Notes: generated by a model from the letters alone, not told the origin. DNA of 64,000 bases from Opisthorchis felineus (GCA_004794785.1 SJOL01004503.1:1-64000); one strand, 5' to 3'; numbered from the stretch's first letter, positions 1 through 15,100 are shown. A program made the numbers and translations.

Positions 1-17
1 AGTTTGGCCAATCTCAC

Positions 18-134
18 CTTGTGCTCATCAGTGTCCATGGTATTCTCTTTGGTGTTGTCCGTATTCGACTGTTCTCCCAACGTATCGCTTTCTGTCTTCA
101 GCGTTGGTGGGACGGGGGCTGAGGTGACAGCATC
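18..134 (-). CDS. M8 peptidase exon 18: acidic, Ser/Thr-rich tail part 3 (residues 637-675, gene continues)
   Basis: There are 39 codons, phase 0 at both ends, from DAVTSAPVPPTLKTESDTLG to MDTDEHK. It is rich in Thr, Ser, Asp and Glu. The acceptor is TTAACAG and the donor GTGAGA. The donor means at least one more exon lies beyond the left edge, so the true C-terminus (GPI signal, transmembrane or none) is not seen. Confidence 0.8.
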
Positions 135-3100
135 CTGTTAATAAGTGTGGGATTACATTTTGCGATTTAGAAATTTTCTTTGAACTTTCATTCAACTGTA
201 TATACATTTTATTTGTATTATGTTTGCTTGTATGACGATTTTCCCCACAGATCTTCTGGTCATTTTTTCCCTTTTCTCCGGTTGATTTTTTTCGAACAAT
301 TTGATTTCCCTCTTTCTCTGCATTCATGTAATTTCCGGACTTTCTTTCTTTAACTCTCCGCGGTCGACTTCTGAGCTGTTTGTCTGCTTTGTTTTGTTCA
401 GTTTTATCTCTGTTTTATTTCCACGGTGCATCATGTGTAACTCTAACTATCGCGAAATATTAACTCTGCTGTGGCCCCTTCTTTTATTTCTTTTTGTGTA
501 GTTAGTTTTCTAATTGTGTTTTTCTCGTTTCTGTTTTGTCTTCCTTTTTGTGTCGTTGGCGGTGTTAACGACGGAAACCTGTTTTTGTTATCGTGTTATT
601 ATTCCCATTTTTTGTTAGCTTCACGATGTTGTGTCATAAGCATAACTCAGCCCGGCCGGTTACATATGCGTTTGTCCAACCCCATTCTCATCTTGAGACT
701 GAAGTCAATTAAATGAGTAATAAGATGACCCCTTAATTTCAGTATCACATGTGCGATAGATGAATGCTATTCGAATTTCGCAGTTGAAACCTGGATGAGA
801 TAAAGCACTTCTAGAGCACAAAATAAATTTTTGAAATCAAGCAAGTGGTTTACAAACAATTTAGTATGTCCAGTATGCTTATTTTTAGGACTCACATTTT
901 CCATCTGCTTTTCATCGGACTCTTCATCCTTAGCGACATCTTCAGCCACCACTTCCTCTCCGGTCATTGCTTTGGAATGGCCAACCTGATAATAAAGACG
1001 AAACGGATTTGGTTAACTATGACTTGCTACACAAGACTAGCTATAACACGTTTCTTTCTATACTGCTTTGAGAGACTTTTTGAATACATTTGTTGAAACA
1101 CCAAGCTGCGTTATACCTGTCGGAATGAAAACATTTTGTGTGCCAGTTGATGAGGCTTGTTTGGGCCTAAAACTATTTCGCTCTAATGCCAACATAAATA
1201 AAATGAATTCGTGAATCCCCTGGATGAGGATTGGCAATCATCGCTACATTTGCGTTTTCGGTACTTGAATTTGTTTCGTTCCTCTAGACTTTTGATCCAG
1301 ACCAAAGATGGTAAGCGCCGTCCTGATACTACCGGTGAGTTTGCCCAAATACTTAGGTTAGCCGTCATATAATCTCCACACAAACGTGTATTGTTTGTGC
1401 ATAATATATTAATGTTGCTTGGATCGACTGTATTTCTGTCACAGCGACCGGACATATGTCATGAAATCACCCGGCCACTTGTATATGTGTATATGTATGT
1501 GTTTATCTGACGGCATGATCCTCTTGTGGTCTCAAAAAAAAGACGGCACAGTCGCCACTGACTTTCAGGATACTTTCCTTTTTTTGGAATGCTCGACGGA
1601 TTACCGCCCGGAAGTGCTGGTAAGTCATTTAACTTTTCTCTGCAATATATAGCATCCTGCGGGATGGAGAACAGTATGTCGAAAAGAATTAGTTTGTGTT
1701 GGTTTCATCCTATGGAAACATCTACTTTTGTAAAGGGAATCGCAGTAACCATGATAATGCTTTCTACCATATGATCTTAAGTCCGATTTTCATGTGGGCA
1801 CACTGCGACAAAGCTGAATGGATCACGATTTTAAGCTTCTGACATGATTAACAGATACCAGTCAGCTGTTGTGCAGAAAGCACTTTCTAATCAGGACGAT
1901 TCGAAAATTAAAACAAACGAATAACTTGAACTGCTGCTGCTGGCAGTTTTTCACCCTAGGCGCAGATTTTGTTAGGTAATTAGTGTGAAAGTCCCAGTCC
2001 ACAACCACATGACTGCCGGATATAAAGGTTTATTTGTATGAAGCTTTGCGGTTTCTTCATTACCGAGGATGTTGACTTGAATGCATAGTACCGGATGCGC
2101 TTTGATTTCACTACCCCCGTCTAAACTGTTCCCTTTCTTTGTTGAGCGCGTAAGTTCTAGTGGTGATACATCGTAGTCTGAATTTATTATATATCCGGCG
2201 CTTCAACAAGGCATCAGGATTTTCGTATCTTGGATGTGCTTACTACTGAATTTGAATGGATTTATTGATCAAACTTTCAGTGTGAATCAAATTGTGGGTT
2301 GTACTGAGGGGCCGGATAGTGCGGGATATTTTACTAGTTGGCGTAGGATATAAGTTTTAGGGCAGCTTAATATTTTCATCCAGAATTGCGTTTGAATTTG
2401 TGCCTTTGTTTGTTCCAATAGTTGCAAATAGCAGTGTGAAAACAAGGGACAAGTGGTTGCGAACAGTTAAGGAAAGTGTTTATGAATCAGGACTTTTTCA
2501 AACGGTGTAACCACACAATGGCCTTGTTAGTTTGTATACCAGTCACCAGAAACAGTAGTTTAACTGGTCTATCCTCGGAACCAAGAACACAGTCGGTTCT
2601 GCCCTCATCAGACTTCAACTTGTTTACTCTCGTCAACTTACTGGTGCTTGTTACTGAGTGGCCTAGCTGGTTGGTGATGATTTTGGAATAGACGATATTT
2701 GTAAAATTGATGTTTTAGTGCATGTTTGGTATTATTAAATATACTATCCACTTCATCATGCTTTCAGAGGTCACTGTGCTCGTTGAGCACCTCATACAAC
2801 CATGATCTTCTCTTACCTATTGTGAACAAGTCATGTGGGAGTTCTGTTCATAATTGAAGAAGAAGTTGGGCCATCAGTCACTCTGAAGTTTAGCTTCACA
2901 GGGTTGAAAGAGGCAGGTAAGATTGGGGGGGGGGAAACTCAGGAGTCCGCTGCATATTTTCTCGTAAAAACTGTCCTTGAAATAGTGCTTGCTCTGAATG
3001 TAATAATTTCAGAAATAGCGCATTGCCTGGATTTAATGCCGTCAAGGGAGAGACGTGACGGTTACGGTAAAAAATGAGTTGTTAGCCCTGGAGACAGCTT

Positions 3101-6100
3101 CCTAAGCACAATGCACCAGTCACTTATTATCGTGGACCATGGCTATGATTTTGAAGTAACTAACAAGCACAAAGCGTACGCACTCAAATGTCACGAGAAA
3201 ATAACTTACATCTTCGGAGTGGTTTTCAGTAGGCACTTGTGCATCGCTGTTGTGCAAAACGTCTTTGTTCGCGGAATCACTTTCTTTCAACAAGTCTCCA
3301 TATTCTGACGGGCTGCATACAGTTTCCTAAACAAACGTATCGAAAGAGTAGTGTAATTATCAGCAACATACTGGATGTCCATACAGTGCTTTTTGAAGGA
3401 ATGACGTGATTTTTCATCAGTGTTTTCAATTACACCATGCATATGAATTTCCCATACAGCTGAAGTGAAAATGTGTACCGAGTCGCTGCAAGTATGCGCT
3501 TATGTTTGTGGTGAGCGTTTGGAAAACTCCGGAAAATTGGCTTCTCCATCATCATAAACTAATGCATACTAGCATGCACGCATAACGTAATATGTTCCAC
3601 CACATGGCACCACTACACAGCTAACTGCAATCCCACTATGCTGAAATGTTTCCCTCTAATAAAGTGTTGGGCCATTTTTTGGAACAAGCGGGACGGTAAA
3701 ACTGACCAGAAAAATTGGTGGCCGTTAATTATCAACCTTTCGGGTTTGGGAAGCTTGTAAACATAATTATGCACTTTTGATAACGACTGGAAGATTCCTT
3801 TCAAATAGAATCCTTGAAGGAACTGCGGAGATTCGGGGAGACAGTCGTATGCGAGCGGAACATTTGACGGAATATCCTTATAAGTGAACCTTCAATGAGG
3901 CGAATAACACACTTCGATGTAAAGTGACACAATCACCTTTTTATGAACTCACATTGCACAGTGTCTCACAGATCGGACAGTGCACTGACCCTTGTAGGTT
4001 ACCTTTCTCCGTCGTAACGTCAATTTTGATCGATCCTCCTCCAACTGGACAGGCGTAAGTGGTGTTTCCAAAAACGAGCTGCAAGCCTTTACCGAGTGTA
4101 CATTTGTGCTGCAGCAGTGGAATGGAGGGGGTCGTGACACGATTTTGTGTTAGTTGTACGTTACAAGCAGAGAGTGACAATCCATAAAAGAGCAGAGAAA
4201 TAGTTACGGAAGTCGTCTTACGCGTTTACAAGTCCCGGACTTTCACTGTTTGGTCCTCTTCAATGCCCTGTCATGAGCCTAATATCTAGTTTGTAAAGCG
4301 ACTTTTCGTTGGAACCAATTGTTTATTCCGACTTATTGAATCAACAACAAAAGCATAAACTGTGATATTTGTGTGCTTTTGTTCCTTCCCTCAATCGTGA
4401 TTTTCTTGAGCTTGGTACCATGAACATTTTTAGGGTGCATATTTGTCTCCATGATTCTCTTTAGAGGACGAAAAAATCTTTCATGTAAACAAAAAGAGCA
4501 ACATTTTAGTCTGGCAGGTCATTGTAACCGACAGTGTATGTTTAACTTATTTAAAAAGTTTCTAAGTCGGGAATTCCGATAAGCCGGTGGTGGTGATTTG
4601 TTCTTAGTAGTTGTATGGACAACCTGAATGAATAAAGCGTTTGCCTGCTGCAAATGGTCATCATAGGGTTTATAGTTTGGTAAACACAAGTAGAGCACTG
4701 TCCATATCACTTAATTTCGAACAGTTCCCTTATCATAGCCTCACTATTCTGGTTGGTTTACACCAAAGGAAGTAGACAGCTGACTAAAATGTGTGCTATT
4801 TAGGAGCTGTAAATAGTCCATGTCCTTAAGTGTACTGAAATTGGAACTCCGGTCACCTGATGTGCAAGACAAGTGTGCCAATAATGCTCTCCCAGTTTGC
4901 GCTGTAAGCACGCGATATATCCTTGGTGAAACACGATGCCTGACGGATTTCTCTATCAGGTAACAAAAGTGCTGTTGAAATCTAACTGTGCTGAGAGCTT
5001 ACAAGCCGGCACATAAAGTGAAATGTGTTTGTAAGCCAGCTTTCTTAGTGACATCTGTCTACACAGGCATGCTTCTGATTAGCCCGTCAAAATTTCTGTA
5101 CTGCGTTAAACCAGCTGTAGAGAATTGACGCACATTAACCTTTTTAATTTAATCGACGAATGGAGGTTAAGACTACTGTTGAGATAGTGTTCTGAAAGCA
5201 ACGGATAGAGTACTTTCATCCGCAGTTCACCAGCTACCTTGTAATTGCCAGTGAACCACCACACGAATGGTCATGTTATTTTGAGGAGCATATTAGTTTA
5301 AGAAAAACAACCAAGTAAAAGTCCCAGAAGGTTCTTCTATGTGGAGTGATGTACTTAAGCTGTAACCATTTGTGGAGGATATTGATGAGTTCAGTTACTC
5401 CTTTATATAGTTTCATCAGTTGAGATCAGTGGTGTTCAACTTACTTGATGACACGAAGCACCATAATTGTCAAGGTCAATCAACTCGTCCGCACTGTGGA
5501 ATCGCCACGGATCTTCGCGGTCGTGGTCAAGGCATACTGACTGCCCTCCAAAGGATTCGAGCGCAATATTATCTACAATTGTTAGTAAACAACATTCAGA
5601 TATAAAAACAGCGTCAATGTTGTTGCCCAACCTTGAATTTAATATTGCAGTCAGCCTACCTTAGGGAACCCCCATCCCCCTAAGAAACCTTGGTCTTCTA
5701 GTTGGTAACTAGTGAGATGGCGTTAAATTTTAGATCAAGTCTCACCCGAATTACTTGTGGTGATCATAGAAACCAGGGAATTCAACGGTTTCTTTTAAAA
5801 CGAAATATTCTGCCAACTCACCGTTATTTGCAGCAACTTCTTGATTACACACATGGCTAATTCGGTGCCACAGTTTGGTCAGTTTCGACTGCTACAATGG
5901 CAAGATTGCATTCATAATTCAGTTAATAACTCAAGCATCCATTGGCAGTAATGACAGTAAATTAAACATTTTAAACAACGGCATGTCTGAACTTTGAACT
6001 TAGGCTTAACCTAAGCTTGAATAAACTAACTGGGGATGACTTTTTCCTAGAGTAAATATGATTCCATACTTATTCCACCGATACCTTGCTATTTCAAGAT

Positions 6101-9100
6101 CAAAGTTAACTGAATAATAGGAATTCAACTTAGTTTTCCCCAAAGGTTTGTGTTACGGAAGCAACCAGAAAATACATGGCCCAGTTTTTGTTTACAAATG
6201 AAGTGAAACGGATATCGAAAAATATCAACCGCTTTCACATCCCGTTTCCAGAACTATTTGCTCATGCATGATATGTCATTGTCCCAGATTGATAATTTCA
6301 AGGCTTTGTCTTATTATATCTCACCATACTTTGCCAATATGCCATCTTCCAAGCATGACAGCTTTACTTACGGAACGAACTACTAAGATGCTAAAAATCA
6401 ATACTTGATCACGGAAAGAGCATCTCCATTTATTATCAGTTCATATACCAATTAAGTTCTTCGTCAACGGTTTGCAAATGCGTTATTCAAATTATAGGTG
6501 AACCGGATCTCATTCAAACCTTCTAGCCAACGACATCAAATGGAGATCAAGAACAAAGAAAATCCATGATGGAGGAAAATTTTGCAGTCAGCCTAAAAAA
6601 TGGATGGTTTTCTACTGATCCTCTATTCGGATGGAATCCAGACAGCTCCTTTGACAACCGCGATTTAATGGATTCAGTCTATTTGTGAGCAAGCGTTTCA
6701 ACAGGCGTAGAGTTCCGATGTTCTAAAAAGCGCCCAAGGTTTCCACGGTGTTTTGGCTCCCTAATTTGAAATTCTGTGTCTCAGGATACACACAACTTGA
6801 TGAGAAGGACACGGCAGAGGTCGTTTATTGAGTATTTTACAGAAAAACTTCCCGTGAACGTCCCCTGAATTTGCTCAAAATGCACACCTGTAGCATCTGA
6901 ATAGCCCCAGACAACTGACGGTAAACCAACAATTCTTTGTAGCTAAATAGGTCAAACTCAGTAGCAATCTTATTGTGGTGATGCGAAAATTCGGCGAAAC
7001 ATTTTCACCATATCCAAATAATCTGAGTCAGCTGATAGAAAGGAACACCTTCCCGACCTAGGACAGAGCATCTGAAAAGGCAACCCGAAAGCGTTCCATT
7101 TGCGAGCTTTCGCGGCTGGGAACTCATTTCAGAGCTTTCTGTGAAAAGTTCCTAATAAGCCTTTACGTCGATGGTGTAGGTATGTAGTTGCGCACAAAGT
7201 TGTTTATGAAATTTGTCAAATGCGTGTGGTACACTAAGGAAACTTCACGTTTCAGGTGGAACACTATCCGGGAGTTTTGCGTTACATATATATATATATA
7301 TATATACTGTCATGAATATACCTATCTATAATTATATAAAGAACATACTCAGTATAACATTTATATCAATTGAATCAGCAGTTGTGATTAGAAAACGGCA
7401 ATACGCATGAGATAATGGAATTTCAGAGCTACTGGCCTAAAAGAGCAAATGTGATAATTATGCCGCAGTCATCGAAGTGCAATATAGTTTGTAGCAAACG
7501 TAAGTTGACTATGCGTGTGTACCCGTACCGTTCTGATAAAAAATGCGCTATATGGCATTTTGGTGACTAACTCTGAACAAAATTCCATTTGTTGTTTCCT
7601 TATTTGTTGATAACCTGACAGGTTATCAAAAAGGTAATAGTTTTGTGACAAAAGTGTCGAATGCGAGTGAATGCGATTTTTCTCCACATGTGAGTCAATA
7701 GGTCAATCTTTGCTAAGACAAATAAACAATTCACACTATTTTGATGTGAAACATTTGCGCATTTATCTCTTTTTTTGACTGTTTTGTTAGAAGGGAAAGA
7801 GACTTATATATTACACACTTTAAGCACTGGCGGTAACTATGGGAACTTTGACTTCAGTACTCCACGCACCCTCAAGCAATTTTAAACATGACGGCCAGAA
7901 CAGCAACACACAGGTTCTCACGAGTCATAAGTTTCCTGTTACTCAACTTACCTCAATAATTGGACAGTAATTAAACTGTATACGTGGTCCACCGAAGTGG
8001 CCTTTACGATAGTGAACGTTTATTTCTGGTGGATCGACGGTGTGTACCAAGGGCAAAGAAGGTCTCATTTTAACTATGTCACACAACCCATAACCGCTGC
8101 GGTCTGGTAGACAGGCTGGCGCATTTACTTCTTCCCATCCACAGAACGGCGTTGGAGGCTGATTTCTGAGCATAGTGTGGAAGAAAAGGTTAACTTGTAC
8201 ACTATGGAAGATCGTTCTCCAAAATCAAATATTTGGAATGAGTTACAATAGACTATACCACTGGTACAAAGCAACACAGTCAGCTTATTTTAACTGTCAT
8301 AAGAAGAGTAATTTATTTTGGGGTAGTTTTCTCTTTCCTACTCATACTGGAAATCATAATACCTTGGTCCGATATTTATATAGCTTAATTAGGGACAAAT
8401 TAGTCTGCAATGGAGTATAGTCCGTAAAATACTTCCAATTTGAGTTCAGCTAGAGCAGAAGACTGATGAAAGTCAGTGCACTGCACATACCATGTGGGCC
8501 AAAAGAAACACAAAACCGGTCGTGGGCTGTCGATGAATTTACAGCAGCCCCGTGACTGGTATTCCTCCAAGGGAATAGCTTACTATTTTTCTTTACATTC
8601 AAACTAGTTTTATAGGTAAATGAACAAAAAGTACATTTGATATGGGATCCACAGAAGAGGAACTTGTTTATTGATTATAGTTGCACAAGACCTGGGCGAA
8701 CAGCTGCCTTTATGTTTTGGCGCTGTTCACTAGCAGAGGTGTGAAAATTTGGACCTGAATTCCGCTCTCATAAGAGCTAGATTGTGGGGAATAGATTAGG
8801 TTGGACTGATTTTGGACACTTTGTGGACGGCTTGTTACCACACCCCACCAGCCCAAGTTGGGCTCGCCTAAAGTGTCACGTCTGAACATTCACAAACGTT
8901 TGCTACCAATTCCGTCAAGATATGAGGGATATGATTCAAAAGAGTGATGTTACCACAAATTCTAAAGCATCGCAGCTGCTCACAAATTAATTTTGCTGTT
9001 AATTTCCAGCAACCCGAAAACGAGAAGGTACAAACAGAAGCCAGACATTCGACCAGTCACGGCCACTTAACCCGGATCTTGCACACCAAGTTGAAATACT

Positions 9101-12100
9101 TGAGAGCACTTTGTAACGAGACCACCGCGTTAGCCATTTGAGAAGATAGTAGATAAACGATTCTCAACCGCACACGATTTAAATTGGCATGCAGCATAGA
9201 TGATTCCCATCAAAGTAGCCAATGTGTAGTACTTTGGCCGTCTTCTGACTGCAAGAACAGATTTATTGCATTTCTTCTGCAATCAGAACTGCTTCGTTGT
9301 GCCCACTAACAAAAACGATAGTTTCTACTCAGTTGTTCAAGTGGCATTATTTTACCTCAGACTTTCTAAAATAATATCCTGCACATGGTCTGGCTCGTAC
9401 TAAGACTGTCAGTAAAAATAAGCATTAAATTTACGACGTGGCGTGATAAGATCCGTACGGTAGCTAGTTCAGTAAACTTCAACGGCACCGTATTCTCGCT
9501 CAAAAATGTCACGGCAGAAAATGAGTTCTGCTAGCCACTTGTGCTGTGACTTTGTAGTAAAACTGTTCACTACGCCTTTAAAACACATGCGCGATAGATG
9601 ACCTTAGTGTGATAATTTTTCGGTCAAAAATTGAGCAAACCGTATCTTACTACTCCGTCATTGCAATGGCTAACTTTTGAGTAACTAACTCATAACATCG
9701 CGAAAAGGTAATTTGTCTGTTTTTGTGCGGGATTGCTGGCATTCCCAATGCAGGAACGCAGATATCTAGAGTCACCAGATTGACCGCAAATAGTCAGCAC
9801 CAAAAATGGGTTAAAAACAAGATTAGAAATGGAATACTTAGGGCAAATCATACCTGAGTGTCACTTATGTGTATGCGTAGAAAGGAAAGCAACCAATACT
9901 CACTTGCTTCGTTTGAATTTTACATATTCGTAGCAAGACTTTGTCAGAAACTCTTCACCAGCAGCTTTTCCCCAAGTAGGTGCGGCTGCATGGGCGTCAC
10001 TAACGTGATACCAGCTGAAGCGAAAAAACAATACCCGTGCGAGAAATTTAGGTAAAGGTAATGATTCAAAGTTTTACACCCACCTAACTTTACGGTACTG
10101 AGGGGTTTCAGCTGGTTCAGCTAGAAGGACTCTTGAAAAAATGGCATTAAGTTTATTAATAAATCCTGAAGTGCTAAGCGGATATTATCTGCTAGCCTGA
10201 TAATACTTTAGCCAATTTGTGGCATTAGATATTAGGCGCCGAATGCAACTTCTTGCTTCCGCCTTATTGGTACAATCACACATGAGTGTAATATCCCATA
10301 AAAAACAATTTTGGATAGAGTTTTATCTGAAATGGAAGTAACATTTAATGGCCATACAAGATTTGCTTGCGTTTTAATAGTCTTCTTTGGTGCAAAACAG
10401 TTCAGGAGCTTGATGACTTGAGCAGCCCTGAATGCAGTATCCTTAGAAACAGCAACTGTCGACAATACCGCTTAGGGGAAGCAACCGACATGCAAACCTT
10501 ATCAACACTTACAGTCTGGTACATTATTTTAGAAAGAACTGTTGACAACAAGTCATTTTAACCTACTTTCCGTGGCCTTTGAATATCATGCATTGTTCCC
10601 AGAATATACGTTTTCGGGACAGAGGATATTACTTGTGGGCGTCCTACTTGCCCCGGCCAAGTCTTTGTTTAAACATTTTGCAGCATTCACATTGAAAACC
10701 AATTCCATATTGTTGGCATAAAAAATTAGGATTAACAGGGTCACTCCTTCTGGAATAGAACAAGGCAAATAGTTTGGTGTTGAAAATGTTGCTTTTGGTT
10801 ACCGTAGACAGAAAACTCATTTAAATCCGGCCTCCGAATTTCTACACCATTTGCTTTTGCAATTTTTCCGACTAGCTATTTTGTCATTTTGACTAGCAAT
10901 TGATCAGTGCATTATAAAATCACTGCACACTACAATAAAGATAGAATAAGTTCAGTTGTAACACCTGAATATCACAGTATTTTACTGTGTGGATTCTCTG
11001 TTTCTCCAAATAAAGTTTCCGTAGTTACTGGCAGAGGCGTTAGTATATTCTAATTTGTTTTATATTCTTCTCGTTACTATGTATAATTGAGCTGATGCGG
11101 CTGGACGTGTAGAAAATACTATGAAAAAGCCATGTTTGAGATTTGGAATCGGCTTGAGGGATGTTACATACCCCGTGTCATACAAAAAGGCCAGCAGGAA
11201 GTGGGAAATGTGCAGAGGTTTACCAACACTCATGGCCATAATCTCCCCCTGAAAATGGATAAAACGGAGAAAACAAATTCCAATCATCACATCTTGCCAT
11301 TTTGTGGCCAAAGATAAAAGGCCACATATGCTACTATTACATACATATTGTTGTATGCATCATAATGATATAAATTTTATATCAAATCCCAAGCAAAGCG
11401 ATAACGAAATTCAACACCTACCACGTAAACCGCTGTAAACCGCTCCCTCCAATACTGCAATAAACCTAACTTAAAACTTTGTTCCACTGCTGGAAACTCC
11501 CAACGCCTATGTGTATATCAATTACGTACACCGCTTATTCTGCAGAATTTTTGCCTTGTGTCTTGGAGAATATACACGGATATTTAGTCTTTTGGAAGAC
11601 GTAATCTGTTGTCGGACCGTTGGTGATCACTTTTTTCAGGCGTTTGTTCGACACTTGGACTGCGTTTGACCACTAACCTCTCAAGTTATTTTAGATTTGG
11701 AAGCTCCTAACTGCGAGTATACATAAAAAAGGTAAGGATCTCGTTTATCTCGAACGCATCGCGAAGTTTGTCCGCAAGCAAACACTTTCACGATCAGGCC
11801 CAAACGTGTTAAGCCATAATGTTCAAGAAACTGAGAAGATAGTGGCGGTTGAAGATACTGACTGCTTATTACTTCTATGCATCGAGTGTTGTAACTGTTG
11901 GATTACACAGAAAAGTGGCTTCTTTTGATATTACCTTCACTTTTTTGCACAAGAGTGCAAGGCCATTTAACTAATCTTCTTCATCTGAATAGGATCCGAT
12001 GCACAATAAAACGTGATGTTTGTGGATGTTTGTGGAAGAAATTATCGTGACATTTTTCTTCACCGCAGGGCCATATAACTCAGCCACTATTACAAGGTGA

Positions 12101-15100
12101 TAAATTTTGAGTCATTGCTTGGAAATCCCATTATAATAGCCTTGAACCTAGCTCCCGTACTCAGCAGCCTGCGAAGTCGTTGGCAGCAAGTAAGTACTTA
12201 TAGCGCGTTTAGAGTTATATCTCAACAGGACAATATATTTCAATCAATAATCAAATTTGTCTTCATATTTTTCAAGAAAACGTGATTGCTCATGTTTCGA
12301 GATACTTTATTTCAGCTCGCACTAGTAAGCATCATTACACGTACGGCAAGACAAGATGGTCATCTGTAAAATGATGGTAGAAAAACTCGCCAGAACTTTA
12401 GACACAGGTAGTTAGCATGCGACTATTTCTTCCAAAAAATCTTTTAAACACTACGTAAGTGGATTACTATATTTGGTGTTGCCGAGTGCGCCAATCATTT
12501 CTTTGTTCAGCCATCTCTTTTGAAGATAACACGTGAATAAGCTGAGTAAAACTCGTTGCCCCAAGAAGGTAGAGGCTTTTAGAAATTTTAGCGTGAGAAC
12601 TGTTTCTTGGTTGAGAAGAAACCTATTATGTGCGTGCAGCGGTTTTAATTTCGTGCACTTTGTATGTTAATGTGCGATGATATGACAAGTAAAACAGCGT
12701 TAGGACTAAGTTACACGTAATCGTATTGAACTGGTATTTTTTCATGTGGTAATGATGGTTCTATACATTCAAAACTTATCATACTCTTCTTAAATATGTT
12801 GTTAAAAATAATAAATACAATTCGGCTGCATAACGTGCTTTGAAATGTCAACTCATATGGGCTTACTATTACTTTATTCTCCCCCTTTTAAATGCACATT
12901 TATTTCACCCCTCCGTCCATCTGTCTTTAGGATGGTCATCAGTTGTCCTTGGCCAATTCCTTCCTTGATTCATTGCTCTGTACTATTTTCCACATATCTT
13001 ACCACCAAAACTGCGTGCATGTGCTGACCATGTCTTGCGGGATGTATTATACTTAACTAATTTATGCACAATAGGTGAGGAGAAACTCACAAAGGTGTAT
13101 GTGGATTCGAAATGAGAAGCCATAACCGCAAGTCCACCAGCGCTTTCCATCGGCAGGGTCAATATATTGGGCGAGTTGAACACTTCCCTTGTGACTTCCT
13201 GAAATTAGCCAGAGGAGTCTGATTACGCGGGTTATCGACCCATAGATTTGCAATTACTGTATTCATTAGAGGATTGTCATGAACAAATGAAACCTGGTGC
13301 ATTTGAGGTAGGCTCAGTGTTTTTCAAATTGAGCCATAATTGATATTTCAAGTGTTACGGTGTCAAAAATAGTGTACTCTCAACTGATGGGTTCATACAG
13401 TCCCCTAAGATACGGTTATCGTGATGTTTGTGCAAAACTTTGTTACTTGAACCATTATTATACACAATAAAATATGCACAGTATTTGTTATTTTCAAAAG
13501 TTTTGCTGTGTTAACACTTCAATGTGGGTGTGTTAAGGTACCTTGTTTTTCTTAGAATACCAGGACAGAATACGTAAAATGGATTGTTAGGAATTTTTAA
13601 CCTTGTAATGATAGATCAGATGACTGACATTAGGATATTTCATGATGTATCCAAACTTTGGCCTGAAACCTTGAATGTTGGAAATCCTTTGCAGTGTTTA
13701 CATTTACATCGATTAACTTATGTGTTTCGATGGCGATACATTGCTAGAGTGTTTTGGTTCATTTTATGTGGGAAGCTGTGGATCTAAACATGGAAAAAAT
13801 TGCAACGTTCCCCCTTTTAAAGGAAATTATCGGGATGATCAGCATGTTTTCCGCATTTCTCGTATTTCTCAGATTTCATATAAAACCAACAATTTCAGAG
13901 ACATCGCCTATCGAGAAAAGAGAGAACTGCATCTTTGTTTTGCGGTTGCTAAAGCAGTGTATAAATGAAGCTCGCGGGAATCTCCACTTGACTACTGGAG
14001 AAAGTAGCATCTTTGTGTCTAGCTATTTTTGTTTTATACGTAGGCAGTTGGATGATCTTCTGCACCGCTAAATCATCAGGGGTATCTGTTAGATTGTAAC
14101 ACCACCTCATAGTTAACATTTCCTAACGTTTTTCATATTCAGACGTGAGGCTTTGAAAGACAACAATAAAATGGTTGCTCCTCCCAGCATAAATTAATGA
14201 TGTGAATATTAGCAGTTATTTTTGAAACCTTACGCTACTCTGTTATAAATTTGTTGTCCTTTTGAGTGATCCTGTCCGTACAACCTTAAAGAGCTGTCCA
14301 CTGGCGTCGAATAAAGCAGACCTGTTGCCATTTAGACAGTCCTGAGGTAAGTTGTGTACGTACGATGAATTTATTGCATTCGTTTGCTGGTCTAACAACT
14401 TATCTGCTTGTATAGACAGTGTAACCTCAGCAACAAAGTTGCTGCCAAAGGTGTACCACAGTGTAAATCTGGTTGCATATTTAAGTAGCTGGTGACCGTC
14501 AGACATACGCGTATGCCAAGGGAGTTTCCATGACGAAGGCCTTAAAAGAAACATGCGATTTGTCAAATATTTTCAAAAGTATTAAGGCCTCGCTCGGTGT
14601 ATACGCCTACCTTTTCGGGCATTTAGTCCACAGGATTTTCGGCGTGAATGTTTATATATTGTTTTGGAAAAAAGTTTGCCAGAAATTTTTTCACAGTGGA
14701 GTTTAGTGCATTTAAGTCATTCCGCCTAGTTTGATTAACTAATACTATTCACAGGGTATAAAATACACTGTGCAACCACTGATGAACATGCTGGGAAACA
14801 GTGTGCGTTTACCATCACCTACAGAAACAAGTTTTCAAGCGGTAAACCTGTAGAGCATCAGCCGCAGATAGTTTAGGCGAAAGTCAGAAGGGAACTTATA
14901 CTCTTTCGTCTTTAAGCTCAGCATGAATAAGTTCATCCACACCGTGCCTTTGGATTTCAGTTTGTTACTGGATATGTCGAAGTTCCAACCAAGTGACTAA
15001 AGCAGAAATCCTGCTACCTAAAAAGCATTCAGTTCTGAGCGTACCTGTGGACTCATTAGCACGGACTGAGCAGAATTAATGCGAAAGCAACGACCTGATT

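Larger units (their letters stand above)
135..3952 (-). other. Introns 15-17 of the M8 gene
   Basis: Outside exons 16 and 17 this stretch holds no gene I can support. A run of ten G lies near 2925-2934. The open frames on the plus strand (for example 301-716) are T-rich and resemble no protein family. Confidence 0.6.
4109..9923 (-). other. Introns 11-14 of the M8 gene
   Basis: Outside exons 12-14 these introns are AT-rich and hold no convincing gene. They contain a TA microsatellite (7284-7306) and a degraded hammerhead-repeat copy near 8.5 kb. A GC-richer patch at 8640-8900 could be an old transposon fragment, but nothing is recognisable in it. Confidence 0.5.

Noticed and set aside
1564..1614. 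Plus-strand micro-exon-like stretch with CAG acceptor and GTAAGT donor
   Set aside because: Only about 50 bp, open in more than one frame, inside an intron of the minus-strand gene, with no partner exon in phase.
13584..14071. Plus-strand open frames of 67-105 codons
   Set aside because: Hydrophobic, low-complexity chance frames in an intron; no recognisable motif.
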